A stretch of DNA of 64,000 bases from Aptenodytes patagonicus (Eukaryota > Chordata > Aves > Sphenisciformes > Spheniscidae): assembly GCF_965638725.1 (NCBI RefSeq), contig NC_134970.1, positions 4,221,001-4,285,000 of the forward strand, in the 5' to 3' direction. The notes beneath the pieces are model-generated. The model worked only from the letters and a program-made list of their open reading frames with translations. It did not search any database and had not been told where the DNA came from. Shown here in pieces: positions 1 to 13,600 of the stretch. Made by a program: the position numbers and the translations under genes. The stretch's first letter is position 1. Each line of letters starts with the position of its first letter.

Positions 1-2194
1 AAAATCAACGAAGCTTCCAGGGTGGCTTCCTGGGGAGCAAAGCAGAGCGATGCTCTTCCCCCCTTCATGGACACCTTTCTAGTGTGGGGAGCAAAACTGC
101 CCCAAAAGTCAGCCCCGACGCCTGGGGATGCCAGGAAGGATCCACAAATGGAGCACATGACCCACGCCTGAGTTACATCTCCATTGGTTTCAATTAGCTG
201 GGGTTTGGTTTTTTCCTTCCTTCGTTGCATCCTCCACATTTCCCCCCAGACTTCAAGCAAGCCTGAAACTCTAACCAAACAGAGGCCTATAAATCACGGC
301 CATTTCCCAAGCTTTTGCATCCAAGCCAAGAGAAGTCATTGATTTATTCTTATTTTTGAAGCAAACCAGTCCATGGGCCAACATTTGCTGGAAAGCCGGG
401 ATAGACCCAGACCAGAGCAAACTGCTGTCGCCCCCTTCAACACCCAAACTCCAGATCCAAAAGCCTGGCCCCTTGCCTGACCCAGGTCATGGTTTTGGGT
501 CTCTAAGGAAGCTGGCAGAGTTGGCGAAGACCTGGGGAACAGATGGGTCTTTTACTCAGCTCCTCCACCCCACTGGGGCTCAGGTTGGACTCCTCCATCA
601 TTGCACCAAGGAGCAATTTGCACCCCTTGCCTTTGCCTTTGCAAGCCCTATGGAAACAGCCTCTCCTGAGCCAAACGGAGAGGAGAGGAGCACTTCTTGT
701 TACAGCTCAGCTCTCCCCTCCATCAGATCTGCCTTTAAGTCCCCTGCTTTAAATGCCCAGAGTGGTGTGAAAGCGGCTTTCTCACCTGGACGTGCTGAGC
801 AGGCTCTTTCCAAGAAGAAAGGCCCGCAAACAAACAAAACAGCAGGATTTGTCTGTGAACAAACTGTGAACTGCAATGGAGTGTCTTTCAACCTCCAAAT
901 CCACCTAAGCACCGAGCGCCAGCCGCAGATCGATCGTGCTGATCAAAAAAATGAATATTTGTTTCAAGGGCTCACCAGATATCCCCAAGACACTGGTTAT
1001 TTGGTAACTTATTCTGTAAACATCCAGGGGTGGCTCACTCAACTTTCACAAGGTATTTGTTCTCGGCTCTCAGCTCTACTTTCTTAAGGCTGTTTTTGAG
1101 CTTTGCCATCCAGCTCTTCTCTCCCAGCCTTTGGCTTAGCTGACCTCAGCGACTGCAGCGGAGCAGATATTTGGGTTGGGACAGAGGCTTGGTCCTGACT
1201 GCTTCATCTGGGCAGAAGTAGGGCTTTAATCCTGACCATTAGGAAATCATGGCTCATGTCTCCCCCACCTGAGGTAGTGAGCTTAAAAATCATGAACCAA
1301 ACCCAGTGTTTACTTTCTGGGTTTCACATTGCTCCAGTTCATATTTTTGAGCTTTATCTCAGCCACAAGGACAAGAAAATATTTTTTTTATAAAAAAGGA
1401 AAGAGATGAGATTTTCACATAACTACACGATTCCTGAGGCTTTAAACATCTCCAGATTTTGGGAGACTCACAATAAAAATCCTAAGGATTGGTAAGATGT
1501 TGGGCTGCTTAGTTTGGCTGGTCAATGTGGCCCAGAGCTGCAAAGAGCCCACACGGAAAGGTCTGAGTCCAGGTTTTATCCAAGGCACAGGACGTGTTTG
1601 CAGCTGGGGCTTTGGTGTTGGCTTGTTTCTTGGAAGAGCCGAAAAAAACCTATTGCAACAGCCTCTGTGAACGCCAGCGAGCTCTGGATTTGAGGAAAGC
1701 AATCCACCAAGGTTTAGGTAAATTGTCTCAGTTGCTCACTCGTGTTGCACCGAGCAGCTGTGCAGCACTCAGCACACTGGGTCCCCAGAAAGCAGGTCCC
1801 CAGCAGGTCAGGACAGCCTTGCCCAGGCGATCAGGCTCCGTGTACCTGAGCTGGCCCTGGCCTGCTCATGGGGCCAGTGTAAGTGGGATATTCACCTCCA
1901 CGGACTCAAGCTCAGGCACATCTCCTTGCCTTTCCCCAGCCTAAGACACCCACCCTGACCTGCTGCGGCGAGCGAGAGGTGATGGAGAGAAGTGATGCTG
2001 ATGAGTGGGTCACTGTCTACTGCCTGCTGCCAAGTCCCCGGCTGGTGCCAGCTTCGAGGGTCTGTGCACAAATCTCCCATCCCTGCAGCCACAGTGCCCG
2101 AGGGAAGACCAAAACCAAGGGCAAAAGGCTTATTGCCCTCCGAGCCTGGCGCTAGATCCATTGATATCAGTGCCTTGCCTTAGCCGATCTTGAG
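1..2194. other. Non-coding flank, no gene seen
   Basis: Unique sequence without recognisable exon, RNA gene or repeat. The longest open frame (356-1087 +) lacks an ATG at its start and has no domain-like features. Confidence 0.5.
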
Positions 2195-2520
2195 AGATAA
2201 GTGAATCCCCCGCGCCGTCTGACAGGCGGGTAGACATTAATAATTATGTACTATTTAAGGCTGATTGAAAATGAAGAGGTGGAGGTGTTGGGACAGATGT
2301 GGCAGTGCCAGATGGATTGTGATTAGATTAGCACCGTTCCATTTGACGGGATCTGAACCATGCTTTAATCATTTATTGTGAAAGCTCAGCTCCGTGCCGG
2401 CACACGGGCGCGCGTTGCCCTCCCTGTTGCTCCGCTCTTGCAACATTTGTTAGTTTGGATCACCCTGCTACAAGTTGTCTTTACTTGAAACGTGTTGTGT
2501 TTACAGCCGGTATTTCAAAC
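2195..2520. promoter_or_regulatory. Candidate conserved non-coding element (homeodomain-site rich)
   Basis: A repeat-free block contains TTAATAATTA, GGCTGATTGAAAA, GTGATTAGATTAG and TTTAATCATTTATTG, flanked by CpG-bearing sequence. The texture (clustered TAAT and TTTATTG cores in unique sequence) resembles developmental enhancers. No coding frame fits. This is a judgement from appearance, not from an alignment. Confidence 0.3.
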
Positions 2521-5500
2521 CCCGATCCCTCCCCTCTGCCTCTCATCTCCTTGTTTGTACAAAGCCTCCTGCACTTGCCGAGCTGAGCCTGTTAGTCACT
2601 GCCGTCATATAAACAACACAGGCGAGCAGTCATCTCCTCTGCCATGAAACAAGTCACGTAAGTGATCAGTGGGACCCTGACCAAAGAAGGGCCCAGCGGG
2701 CAAAACTCAAAGCAGAGCTGGACGTGCTCCTGGAGCAGCATTTTCACCCCCTCTGCTGCCTCCGCTCCTGGACGCATTCAGAGCGCACACACCCCGCACC
2801 ATCCCAGCAGCACTGGGCCTTTGGTGGGGATCCCGCTCCTCTATGACTGGCCTATTTGCACCAAATACATCAAAAAGTGCTTCGCCAGACCATGCCGCAG
2901 GACAGAAGCCGTCGGCTGTGTTACAGAACAACGCAGCAGTCCAGGAGGACAAGGGAAAAATAAAATAAAATGCCAGTATCCACTTGAGATCCCTGGAGCA
3001 ATAAAGGGAGGCAGAACAGGATTACCTGGGTAACTGGAAACTAGCTCCAGACCCTCACTGGCAGTGTCATGCAATTTTAATTATCATAAGTGGTCTGGAT
3101 CTCAATGGATGGAAAAACTTATTATTGTTATTATTCCCTTCAAACGTGATAGGTTTTAGTTAAACATATATCCATATCTATTAATCATGAAACATTTAAG
3201 ATGGAGCCAAAGTAATTAGCCAAGATTTAGACTGCAGGGATCACCTTAAAATAAAACATAATGCAGTTGCCTCCCTGTAGTCCTTATTCAGCCATTCGTT
3301 TTCAGATTTTACTGTTCCCTGGATGTTAAAGTTGGGGCGTACGGGGGATAGGAACCTTTTGGATCCCAAGGTCCAGCTTCCCTGCATCCTGACAAGCATT
3401 TCTGAGTGGACGGTTGTGTGACGCTGCTGTGCTGATCCAAATTTGCAGAGATGCAACAGAGGTGATTGCATCTCAGTGGCAGTGAAAGAGGCTTCTGCAT
3501 CTATGTGACGTTTGTGAAGCACGTCCAGATGAAAGGCAGACTAACTGTAAGCTATTATTATACTGTCTAATATAGTTTAATATGTGTGCACTACTTTCTA
3601 TAGAGTGCAATACAATCAAAACCACATTACTTCTCCATGTGGGTAGTTTTCCTGCGTTGACTTGTTTCCAAAACAGATGTGAATTCTTAGCGAGGTCTCC
3701 CGCCCCTCTCCTTAAAGAGGATAAAATGTCATCTTTGCTTATGTGTGCAAAACCAAAAGGCCCATAGGAACAAAACTGCCATTTCCAAGTAGGTCAGGGG
3801 CTTGTGTGGCCCAGTGTCCCACCCCGAACCTCAGCTGTTCCCACATGTTTCCAAAATGGGTACAAAGAGGTCTCATAATGAGCGAGAATGGGATAATTCA
3901 TCTAGCTGTTCGCCCTAACATCAGCCCATCCATGCTGGTGCATGCCCCAAGGCATAGAGTTAGAGCTTGTTATTCTCTCTAATATAACTTCAGAAGTTTG
4001 GGGGTTTTTTTTGGTAATGCTTTCTGTTGCTTTCTAGACCTCTTCCTAGCCCTGGCCTTGAAACCTCAAAGTCTGCGCAGCTCTAGAAACTGCAGTCAGA
4101 TAACTGGGATCCCCTACAGATCTACCCCTCATTTTCAAGAGTTTGGAGAGCACCGTTCTGCCAGTCCTGCCCTGAAACACTCAGGTTAAGCTAAAGAGGC
4201 TTCCCCTGAGGGTTTAGGGCTGGTGTCCTGGTTTGGGACATCTCTTATTACACCGTGGTTCTTGCAGTGTCCATGGATGGCTGCGAACCATCAACAAAGC
4301 ACCACCAGAGCCCCCTGCCACTGGGGTCTGTGCCAGCCCCGATGGGTCTCATTGGGTTTCTGTGCCTCATTTCAGCTGTGTGAGAAACCAGTGCTGGAGC
4401 TGGGGAGAGGGGAAGCTGGGAGGATCCAGCCTTGCCCCACTGTGGCTAAACAGCACCTTTCCCCCCACTATTGCCGCCCAGGAGTGTGGGGTCCACCCAG
4501 CGGGGCAGCCTTCCTGAGCAACCCAGCCAAAACCCGCTGCACACCATCTATAGATGCCTCTGTTTCCACACAGCCTGCAAGGGGGTTTCCATCAGGAAAT
4601 GCCGAGTTCCCGTCTAAAGGACACTCCCTTCTTCCAGTCTGGGTTGATATATGAGAGGTGAGGACTGGGCAGATCCCTGCGTAAGATTAGAGCATCCTAA
4701 GACCTGGGGTTGAGCAGCTGGTGCGAGCTAGGAGTCAGCAGCAGGACAAGGAGAGGAGCTGGGCTCCAGCAAGCATCCCAGGAGAAAGATCTCACAGAAG
4801 GAGGAGTTGGGACAACAGAGGCGGAAGATGTAGGCTGTCCTAGGAGGGGACAAGGGGACAGGCAAGCCCCACATCCCACCTTCCCTGCTCCTCCGGGGCA
4901 GGGAGGGCTCCAGCCGGGGCAGCTCTCAGTGGCTGCACCTTGCACCGCTGCCCACTCCCAGCCCGCCTGCCCCTGCTCCGGCCGGCTTCCCGCCGAGCCC
5001 CGGCCCTGGCGCACTCCCCGCCACACGCTGGCTGCCAGCCCAGCCTAGCGGCTGCAAGCAGTGGGTCTTGCCGCTTTACTCCTGTTTACAGAAATGGGAA
5101 TTTGCATGATGAAAATAACCTGGGACGGATTTTGATTTTACTGCCCTTGGCAGAAGGCTTGGAAAAAACCGGTGCATAGTCAATTACTGGAATTTTTAAA
5201 CACAAATAATATTTTATGTGATCAGCAGGCTGGCTCAGGGCCTGGGCACCGCGCTCCAACGGCACTTATGAAAGGAACAAGCCATCAATTGTGCTGCCGC
5301 GCACAGGAGCCTGTGGGCAGGTGCAGCCTGTGTTGACCTTAGCACACACAGCCCTCTCGGCTCGCTTAACCCATGAGGTATGGGCCAGAGATTTGCGAGG
5401 CTCAGACTTGGCTCTTGCTGCCTTGCTCTGGCTGGAAATTTCTTCCTTCCCTCCCTTTTTCCACCAGAAACCCAGGGAAGCATCATCTCTCGGTAGACAC

Positions 5501-8500
5501 GGAGAGGGGGGATGGACGAGGCTGAGACACTCATTCCTGGGACTCGTGGTGCAGAGCAAGGTGCTGTCCATCGCACCTCGCCGGAACCATCCTGGGAGAG
5601 CTGGGGCCCATCCCTGTGGTAGCTTCCGAACCTGTTGCTGGTGGGGAAGGGGTTAACCAAAGCAGGGGCCCCATGTATTTCCCCCAAATCCCCACCATCC
5701 TGGCAGGCTCCCCAAACCAACAACCCTGGGACCTCATTCCCAGAAATGCTCGAGCCAGGAAGGTGGGTTCCGGGAAGGACCTGCACAAGCCAGCGAAGCT
5801 GTAACGTGGTGCAGGAACCTCCCTGGCAGCCACAGACCCTCCCGGGACGTGTTACTGGGATCAAGGGAATTAGGGGAATTACACTCCCCTCGCTGTTAGG
5901 CAGCTGAGGCGAGGACAAGCAGTGAGGCAGTATCGGCAAGGCTGAGTTGTGTTTATCCATTGCGGTACTTATATGGTTCCTATGCCCAGAGAGGGAGAGC
6001 GAGTGAGATGACTTAGGGAGGCAGAACAATATTAATTCATTAATTTATCACAAATACTTTTTATTTTAAAGCACTGGGCAGTGAAAGGGCTTTAAATTTC
6101 CAGGACTATTGCCAGTTTCCTCCTTCTCTGCCGTACTTGCTTTAAAATCTTGCCTCACGGGTCCCCTTGGCAAACACTCGGCTGTATGGTGCATTCAGCA
6201 TTGCTGCTTTCTGCAACTCCATTGTGAAACTGCCCTGGAGGACCAGAGCCCTGCAGCAGCCGGGGTTGTATGTGTAAGAGCTGCTGGCAGAGGCTGGAGG
6301 GTGCGATCCCTTGGCAAAGTGACCACTTCTGACTTCAAACAGCTTCAGATAACAATGATGAGGATGAGGATGACGATAATTGCCTGCCTGCTTTGTTCAG
6401 AAATAGGCTTTAAGAAAAAAAAAGTGTTATTATTGTTGTTCCAGGGCCAAGGGGAAGAAAAATTCCTTCCCCGTTTAAGGATCTCTAACACCTGGGTAGA
6501 GTTTCACTTCTCTCAGCTGCCTGCTTCAAGGTTCGATAGCTACTTCCTAATAACTCAGGGCTGGATCCAAAGCTCACTAAGTCAGCCGGATTCTTTCCAT
6601 TCATCTAATGCTGATCAGACCTTTCTTGGCTGATTCAAAATCATTTGACACCCTGAGTGTGTGCGTACATGTAAGACTGAGAGACTGTTTTCAAGTGGCT
6701 TCTTGAACGACTTTTTCGTGTGCGCTTAGCTGGGGCAAAAATCGATTGCAAAAAAGCTCCCTGTGAGTTTCCATGTGTCAGTGGCATTGTGCAGGGGCCG
6801 TTGTGTTCGCCTCTCCCAGCTGAAGATACACACGAGAGTTTCCTGCCTGGCACATGGGCACTCCTTGCCTACTCGTGGCTCCTGCCGGCTCCCTGCCCTT
6901 GGGAAGCTTCTGCCATCAGCTGGCCGCGGTCGCAGCCGGCTGCGGGGAGGAGGAGGCTCTCTGGCATGTCAGGCAGGCTGTGCAATCCGCTCGTGGCCTC
7001 CGTCCAGTAGATTTCAGCTGTTTGTTCTCGGCTGGTGCAGGTGAAAGCTGCTGGGACTGAGAAGGCGGCTCGTGGCTCTGCAGGAAGTGGTCTGGGTGAC
7101 TAAGCTGGATGCTCTCCTCTGAGTCAGAGCCGTCCCCGGTGCACTCTGGCCGGGCCGCAGGGACCGTGCAAGCCCTGTGCTCGCTGTGGCTTTCTCCACC
7201 CCATCTGCACTGACCCCGTCCAAGTGTCACTGTTCCTGAAGGCTACTTGGATGGGATATCTTGGCCGGCTCCAGCTATTGCAGAAGCTAGAGAAGTGTTG
7301 CAGGAAGAGCCATGTGAACCCCCTGGCCTGGCTGAAACTGCGTTCCTCTCTATCCCTTGACCAAATTGTTATGCCTGGTTGCTATGAGCTGCTAAACAGA
7401 TGCTACAGTGCCCCCAGCAAGGGCTGCATCTCATTAGGGGAAGAAATGAACCCTTTCAACAGTGGTCACAATCTGTAAAGGCTTTGGGATCTGTCCAGAC
7501 CTTGGTGGTGGTCAGCAAGGGCTGACTCTACACCCATAAAAGAGGCTTTGGGTCCCAGAAATTCAACACAAGGCAGTCTTTGAGGGAGTATGGTGACATC
7601 TGAGCTTGGTTGGGAAAAACAGCGGGGAAGGAAACAGCCTGAACAACAGGTCACAGACATGCTTTGCCCACCCCAACAAGAGTCCTGGCAAAAGCGTGAC
7701 CCCTGGAGTAGGGTCCTTCACTTTGCAGTGTCCCAGCCTTGTCGGACTTGTCCACAGCACAATGGAGGTGACTAAAACCCATGTACTAGCTGCTCTATAC
7801 TTGGATGAAAACATGTGCAGTCAGTCTGTGATCATTTATGCACACAGTACACCTGATGGGTATGCAAGGATTTGGGTCCAGGGGCACAAAATACATAAAG
7901 AGATTTGTCTCCTTCATCATGTGGGCTTGGCATGGGAAAATCTGTCTGCAGCGTGTACGATGGGTCTGTCACAGCAGTGCCTGTGCCAGTAGAGACTGTG
8001 ATGGACACTGAAGTGCTGGCAGGTGCCTGTGCCTCACTGCCCACTGGAGCCCTGCCGTGAACGGGAGCGAGGCGCCGTCTCTGTGTGCACACTGACAAGC
8101 ACGTGTCCCCCGTGCACAAGCGTGTGTGTGCCCAAGGGCTGCTCGTGCCTGCACGTGCGTGCGTGCAGAGCATGTGAGCCTCCATGTATAAACACGGCAG
8201 CAGGGAGAGCGCTTGCAGCCCCCAAACTTGGCATTCCCTGTGCAGTGCAGTTGCAAGGTTAAGTAAATATCTGACTGCGAGCTGAGGAAATGAGTCAAAA
8301 AACATTGAGAAAGAAGAAACCCAGATCTCCAGAGAGACAAACTCCATGCACAGCCTGTCCTTATTGTGACTGTATGTTCCTGGCCTTCCTTCTCCCAACC
8401 AAGCCTCCTTGACCTGCTTCTTTTCAAACCGCCACCAACTCCCCACGCCAAGGGGACAAGCAGAAGAGAAAAGAAAGCCCAGCCAGCTCCAGGCCCACCT

Positions 8501-8894
8501 CTGCAACCAACCCACCAGGGCCCTGCCTGCCTCTCACATCCTTTTACGCCATCCTCTGTGCCCGGGTGCAAGGAGGGGGCTGCGTCTCTTCCCTGAATCG
8601 CACTTTCATCTGAAACATGTTACGGCATGAGGAGTTCCCTGTTTTACCTGGGGAAATCCCAGAGCTGGGAAAACGTGCCCAGGTGATGACAACCCCCTCA
8701 CACTCCCTGACAACCGAATGGGAAGCTGTTGAGCACTGTTTGAATGGCATCCAGGAAACGAGATGCAGCGTCTCCAAGACATCTAAAAAAAGGCTGAGAA
8801 TAAAACAAAAACAGCAATCACGCCTGATGGGAGAGGAATTGGATTCTGGCCTCCCCTCTGCTTCTCCCCTCCTCCCCGTGCCTTCTGGAGGACC
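2521..8894. other. Non-coding flank, no gene seen
   Basis: Mostly unique sequence. CpGs cluster at about 4900-5050 and 6920-7160, but they are too short and weak to call islands. A TG/TGCG-rich patch lies at 8080-8175. Open frames of 200-265 codons on the minus strand have no domain. Confidence 0.5.
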
Positions 8895-8975
8895 AAGTTG
8901 AATGCAGCTGGCTTAGTTTGGCTAATTGGCTCTGTCAATCATGTGTCAATCAGGTTGGCTGACACAGCTGCTCCT
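8895..8975. promoter_or_regulatory. Candidate enhancer block with two MEIS/PBX-type sites
   Basis: CTGTCAATCA (8932-8941) is a perfect inverted TGATTGACAG decamer, the known MEIS/PREP-PBX composite site. GTGTCAATCA (8943-8952) repeats it with one mismatch 11 bp later. GCTAATTGGC lies just before and CTGACACAGCTG just after. Confidence 0.35.
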
Positions 8976-11900
8976 GCCCGGGTGAGAGAAGTGTTAAATC
9001 TGAGGGACTGCTGGCTGGGAAAGCAAAGGTGACCGGCAGCTTCTGATGTGGTTTGAGGAAGGCATTAAAGCTGACGAGTTTTTAGAGGGAAGCTGTGCTG
9101 GAGCTGGTCTCTAGCACTGCTTTGCTGTACAATCCTAAACTATTTGGTGCCTCAGTTTCCCTTTTCCTAAGGGGACCAAGGCTGACCAGAGGGACCCCAG
9201 GGGAGCACTGCTGGCTGCAAAAACTAGAAATACAGGGCTGAAAAGCCCCATGTTTGCCTGACCACACAGATTTAAGGTTTCATTCTTTGTTCCATGCAAG
9301 GTCCTGGGGTCACTGCCCCCTCCTCTGGCAATGTGTACTTAGAAATTAGGTACCAGACAAGAAGGAAACTCCCCCTTTCTCCTCTGGACGAGTGAGCAAA
9401 GGGTTAATCCGAGGAAGTTTTTGAGGAGGCGATGGCAAAGGTTGGCAGAGATCCCCCTTCTGTGTCACAGGAAGGAAGTGGTTAAGCCGGAGGTGCCACC
9501 TGGGAAGCAGAGACAGGTCTTGAAGATGCTTTGCCAGTTACTTCACTGTATAAACAGCTTTTCCTTCCTGTCCCCCAACACTATCTCTCCGTGATACACT
9601 AATTATCCAAAGCAGAAACCAGACAAAAAGGAAAGAAAAAAGAAAGAAAGGAAGAAAGAATGGATTCTGGTGCTGCTTTTCACTGCATGTTGAGAGATCT
9701 GGCAGCGGTGCAGGGAGGGGACAGATGCTGCTGCTCTGTTTGCCCGAAAACAAAGGAGGAGAAGATTACACTTGGATTTCGAGTTTGTTTATGGCGAGAT
9801 CAAACCCTCTGCAATCTCTTATCTGGCTTTCAAGTGGCAAGAGCCTCAGGCTCCAGACTGTGGGGATGCCTCCTTGCTGCGGGCCTGGCAGGGAGCATGT
9901 GCCAGGTGGGTACCTGCCCGGACAACGGTGGCACTGCCTCTGGCCAGCCCCTGAGGACCAATGTCACGAGCTGGGCACTGCTTTCTGCCAGTGCTTTCTC
10001 AGCTTTCTCTCCCTTTTACAGGAGGGGAAACTGAGGCATAGGGTGATTCGGCACACGCACCCCGAGCAGTGGGTGGGGAAGAGATATGTGTGGGTAGCGG
10101 GGAGGAAGCAGGGTAAGTGGGCAGGGTTGTGGGGACCTGCCGAAGGACGCCTGGGGTTTAATTTCTTGATGCTGGGAATTAAGGGATGGGCTGATGTTGC
10201 TGTGAAGGACAGTGTAATGGAAATGCCACATTTGCTGGTGCTGACCCCAACCTGTACCAGCATCTGCTTGGCCCACACACCAAATCCTTCTCCCCCAGCT
10301 GTCATCGGGCCCATGGCGAAAGCCCTGAACCCCTCCCTCTTTAAACCCCTCCACTGGGCATCACTCAGGGATCCTACAGAGCCCTGCAGGAGCAACTGGC
10401 TCCAAGACGGCCCTAAGGATCCCCTAAAGCATCTTGTGCAAAAATCCTGCCCCGCTCCCCAAACTGGAAGTGTGTGCACAAACACTCAAGGAGGGCTGGC
10501 TGGGCTGGCACATCTCTCCTACAGCACTCAAGCACCCTCGCTTCCCTCCTCCCGCTGCAGGCAGGGAAAACAGGCAGCTGTATCCAGATCTCCAGCAAAA
10601 CTCTCTGATGCTTTAACCACAAACTCCAGCCCAGCACATTTGGCGACGAAGGAGTTAAAAGCTCTGGGCTGAGCAGTTTTCTAGTCTGTGGCTTCTTTCC
10701 CCCCTCTTCCCCCCTGGTTTACAAAAAAACACATTATCAAAAACCTGCCTGGAATCCTCTCAGCCAGTGACACAGAAAATTCACATTGCGGAGGCTGCCA
10801 GGGCGACAACAAATAGCAACAGTAAATACAGCTGCCTGGAGCTCCCCGGCTGGTGCCCTGCCCGCGGGCTGGGGATCAGGAAGGGCGTCACGCTTCAACA
10901 CGACACGCACTGCCTCCAGATTTCTAGAGGACACTCTGCTTTCTTGTTGCCTCTCCTCTGGCCTCTGCTCAGGCGCCCGCAGCACCCGGACTTGTCCTTT
11001 GGAGGAGTCACAGAGCCAGCCTCGCGTCTCCTGCCCCAGCAAGTGCAACCAGTTGGCTGGTTCCCTTTGAAGCACTTCATCTCCCTCCTTTTCTCTTTCA
11101 TTCCTTTGCTTTCCATCTCTCCAGGGTTATTTTCCTCTCCTGAGCCCGTGTGAGCCTGAGGCAGGGGCACTGCAGACCTTACTCCCCCGAGCAGCTCCAG
11201 CAGCTGCCCAGGGGCATGTCCACCTGCGTGGGCGCACAGCCCGAAGCAGGCACTGACCAAGTCCCCAGGGCAGTCCCTGGGCACTGGCGGTCACAGCAGC
11301 AGCAGGAGGAAACACACATCTGCATCGTGCAACCCCCTGCACAGAGGCGGGCCTTGGCAGACCCGCTTGACCTTGTTGAGGCTCTGGGCAGGACCCCGGG
11401 GGGCTGGGGAGGGACGTGCTTACAGGGAAATCACTGTCCTCTCCACTGAGGAGCGGCTCAGCTATTTGCTCACCAGCTTGACACTGCATCTCTACCAGCT
11501 CTCTCCTCTGTGCATTATCGCTGTCTTCCCCTTCCTCCTTTTTGCACGTTCCCCTTTTCCTTCCCCCTCCAGCCATCACTCAGCACTTCACACATCTGCC
11601 ACACTCACATTAGCTACAGGTAACCAGGCCACGTCTGGCCTAAAACTGGTAATGCTAAAGGATATATATTTTTTTCCAGCGTCACTTTTTCTCCAAGTCG
11701 TGGCGGGTTCCCGGCCCCGCTCTGCATATCTATGTTTATTTTAAGTCGGTTGCCGGGTGGAAGCTGTATCCCTGCAGTTCCTGTTCTTAATCTCTGCTTT
11801 TTTCTCCTCTTTCGCTTTCTCTCCTCCCTCCCCTCCCCACCCCCCCGCCCCCTTTACAAAGTTTAATTTGTCATTGGGGTCACCGAGGCAGCTGCAGGAG

Positions 11901-13424
11901 AAGGTATGGTGGGACTGAGACTGCCCTGCTGCTAGCGGGACACCGGGGGAGCCCCAAGGAGCAAGAGGAGGGGTGACCGGAGGACAGGGGCTTCAGAGGA
12001 GGGCTCCTGGCGGGTCTCAGCAAGCGCTGGACTGGACTCCTGCTGCTCCCCACCTCCTCGGTGCAGCCCTGGCCCAGAAGATTTCTGAGACGGAGCCCTT
12101 CACAGCGCTGTTCTAATCGCTCATCTTTCCCATGCTTTACACCTTGAACCTCATCCATGGGAATGAACTCGACTCCACTTAAAATCAGCACCACAAACCC
12201 CACCATTAAGTCAAAGCAATGAACAGAGAGGTAGAATTAAAAGCCAATTACATAAAAGATGGGAAAACTTCCTCTTGGCTTAGCAGGAGGGCACGGAGCA
12301 AGCCTGGACATCCACACAAATAACTGCCTCCACTGGGTGATTTTATACCAAACCGCTAATTGCTGTTACCCAAAAGGGAATCCAGCAGGCGGCTGCACTA
12401 GTTCCCAATGTTCGAGAAGGGCTGGTTGCTATTAATTACTTCTATTACAGTAGCCCCAGGAAGATCCAGGACAGCCCCTCTAAGCCACACTGTCCGCACC
12501 AAGAGACCCCACAACTCAAGGGAGAGGCACTGCCAGATGCCACCAAGGTCACAGTGGGTGTGTGGCATGGCAGGGACAGAAAGGACAGGGTCTCCTGCCT
12601 CCCACCTCGGGCTCTTGGCATTACACGTCTGCCTCCCAGTGCCTCGTGGTGGGGAAAAGAAAGAAAGATGGAGAGGATGTAGACAACGGGCCGCCTGAGG
12701 GGTTTGGGAGGTGAGATTTATGAGGCTCTGTCTTGGAGAAGCTTCCAGGAAGGGGGAAAAAAAAAGAAAAAAAGCTCCTTCAGGTGGCTGGAGATCTGTC
12801 TTGCTGGTGATAGCAGAGATCTTATCCTGCCAGTCTGCACAGAGGAGGGTCTCATCTCTCAGGGATGTTGCAGAGACCTTGGGAAGGTGCCCTTCACTGC
12901 TAAAGGTGGCTTAGTGCCGTGTCCCAGGCACAGGCAAGGGGACTTTCTTTGCTCGTGGGGAAAAGCTCTCGCAGGCACTGGTTACCTGCCTTGGACATTG
13001 TGCTGATGTGGCCACTGGTGCACTGGGGAGAGGCGATGCTCTAAGGGGGACAACGCCAGGGTTACCCATCCCAAAAGAACATCTACTGAATGTCCCATGT
13101 CTCCCAGGGTGCTCTATGCCCTGCTCTCAAGGGTTTGCATGGCAGCAATTCATCCTGAAAGCTAAAGACAGGGAGCAGAGGAAGCCCACAGAAGGACAAT
13201 GGGGAGGTGAGGGCAGGGCTGTGTGCCCCAGCTCTCCCCGCTCATTCCCTGGCTAAGTGAGGGCTGAGCACAGTGGAAGGAAGAAAGAGCAAAGCCAGGA
13301 AAACTCCTTCCCCATCATATTTACTGAACTGCTCTGAGTTATGACTGGAGGCCAAGATCTGGCTTCAGGCGATTGCCTAAATCATTTAGGAGCTGACAAG
13401 GTAGGGAGGGGGGAAAATGTTCTT
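8976..13424. other. Non-coding flank, no gene seen
   Basis: Contains a purine-rich tract at 9625-9660, the MIR-like fragment at 10008 and a polypyrimidine patch at 11800-11860. The latter is followed by CTTTACAAAGTTTAATTTG, which may be part of a regulatory element. The 315-codon frame at 9725-10672 is compositionally ordinary and not convincing. Confidence 0.5.
10008..10060 (+). repeat. MIR-like core fragment
   Basis: TTTTACAGGAGGGGAAACTG followed by AGGCATAGGGTGA resembles the MIR core 'ttttacagatgaggaaactg'. The fragment is short, so the call is weak. Confidence 0.3.
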
Positions 13425-13600
13425 GTAATTCTTCAGTCTGAGGTACATTAAGGAGCCATAAGCCATGTCGAGAGCTTGAATTACATTAGAGAGATTATCC
13501 TGTTACAGTTCATAATCCTGGATAATATACCATCCCGCAGCACACCTGCCAATGATAAATCTCGCTCCGTAATGGGGCAGTCGTGACCCTGGCGGTCCTG
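13425..13600. promoter_or_regulatory. Candidate conserved non-coding element
   Basis: Unique, moderately AT-rich sequence with TTGAATTACATTAGAGAG, GATTATCC, CATAATCC and GATAATATACC. It includes paired bicoid/OTX/PITX-type (TAATCC or GGATTA) cores. No frame is open across it. Confidence 0.25.

Noticed and set aside
356-1087. 243-codon open frame at the left edge
   Set aside because: Starts without ATG and the peptide resembles no known family. There is no exon structure around it.
4880-5060. CpG cluster as a promoter island
   Set aside because: Too short, with only about ten CpGs, and no exon beside it.
5235-6029. 264-codon minus-strand frame
   Set aside because: Several frames are open over the same interval on both strands, which points to composition rather than coding.
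9725-10672. Longest open frame in the window (315 codons, +)
   Set aside because: No domain, biased composition, an MIR-like fragment inside and no splice or codon-use support. It looks like chance.
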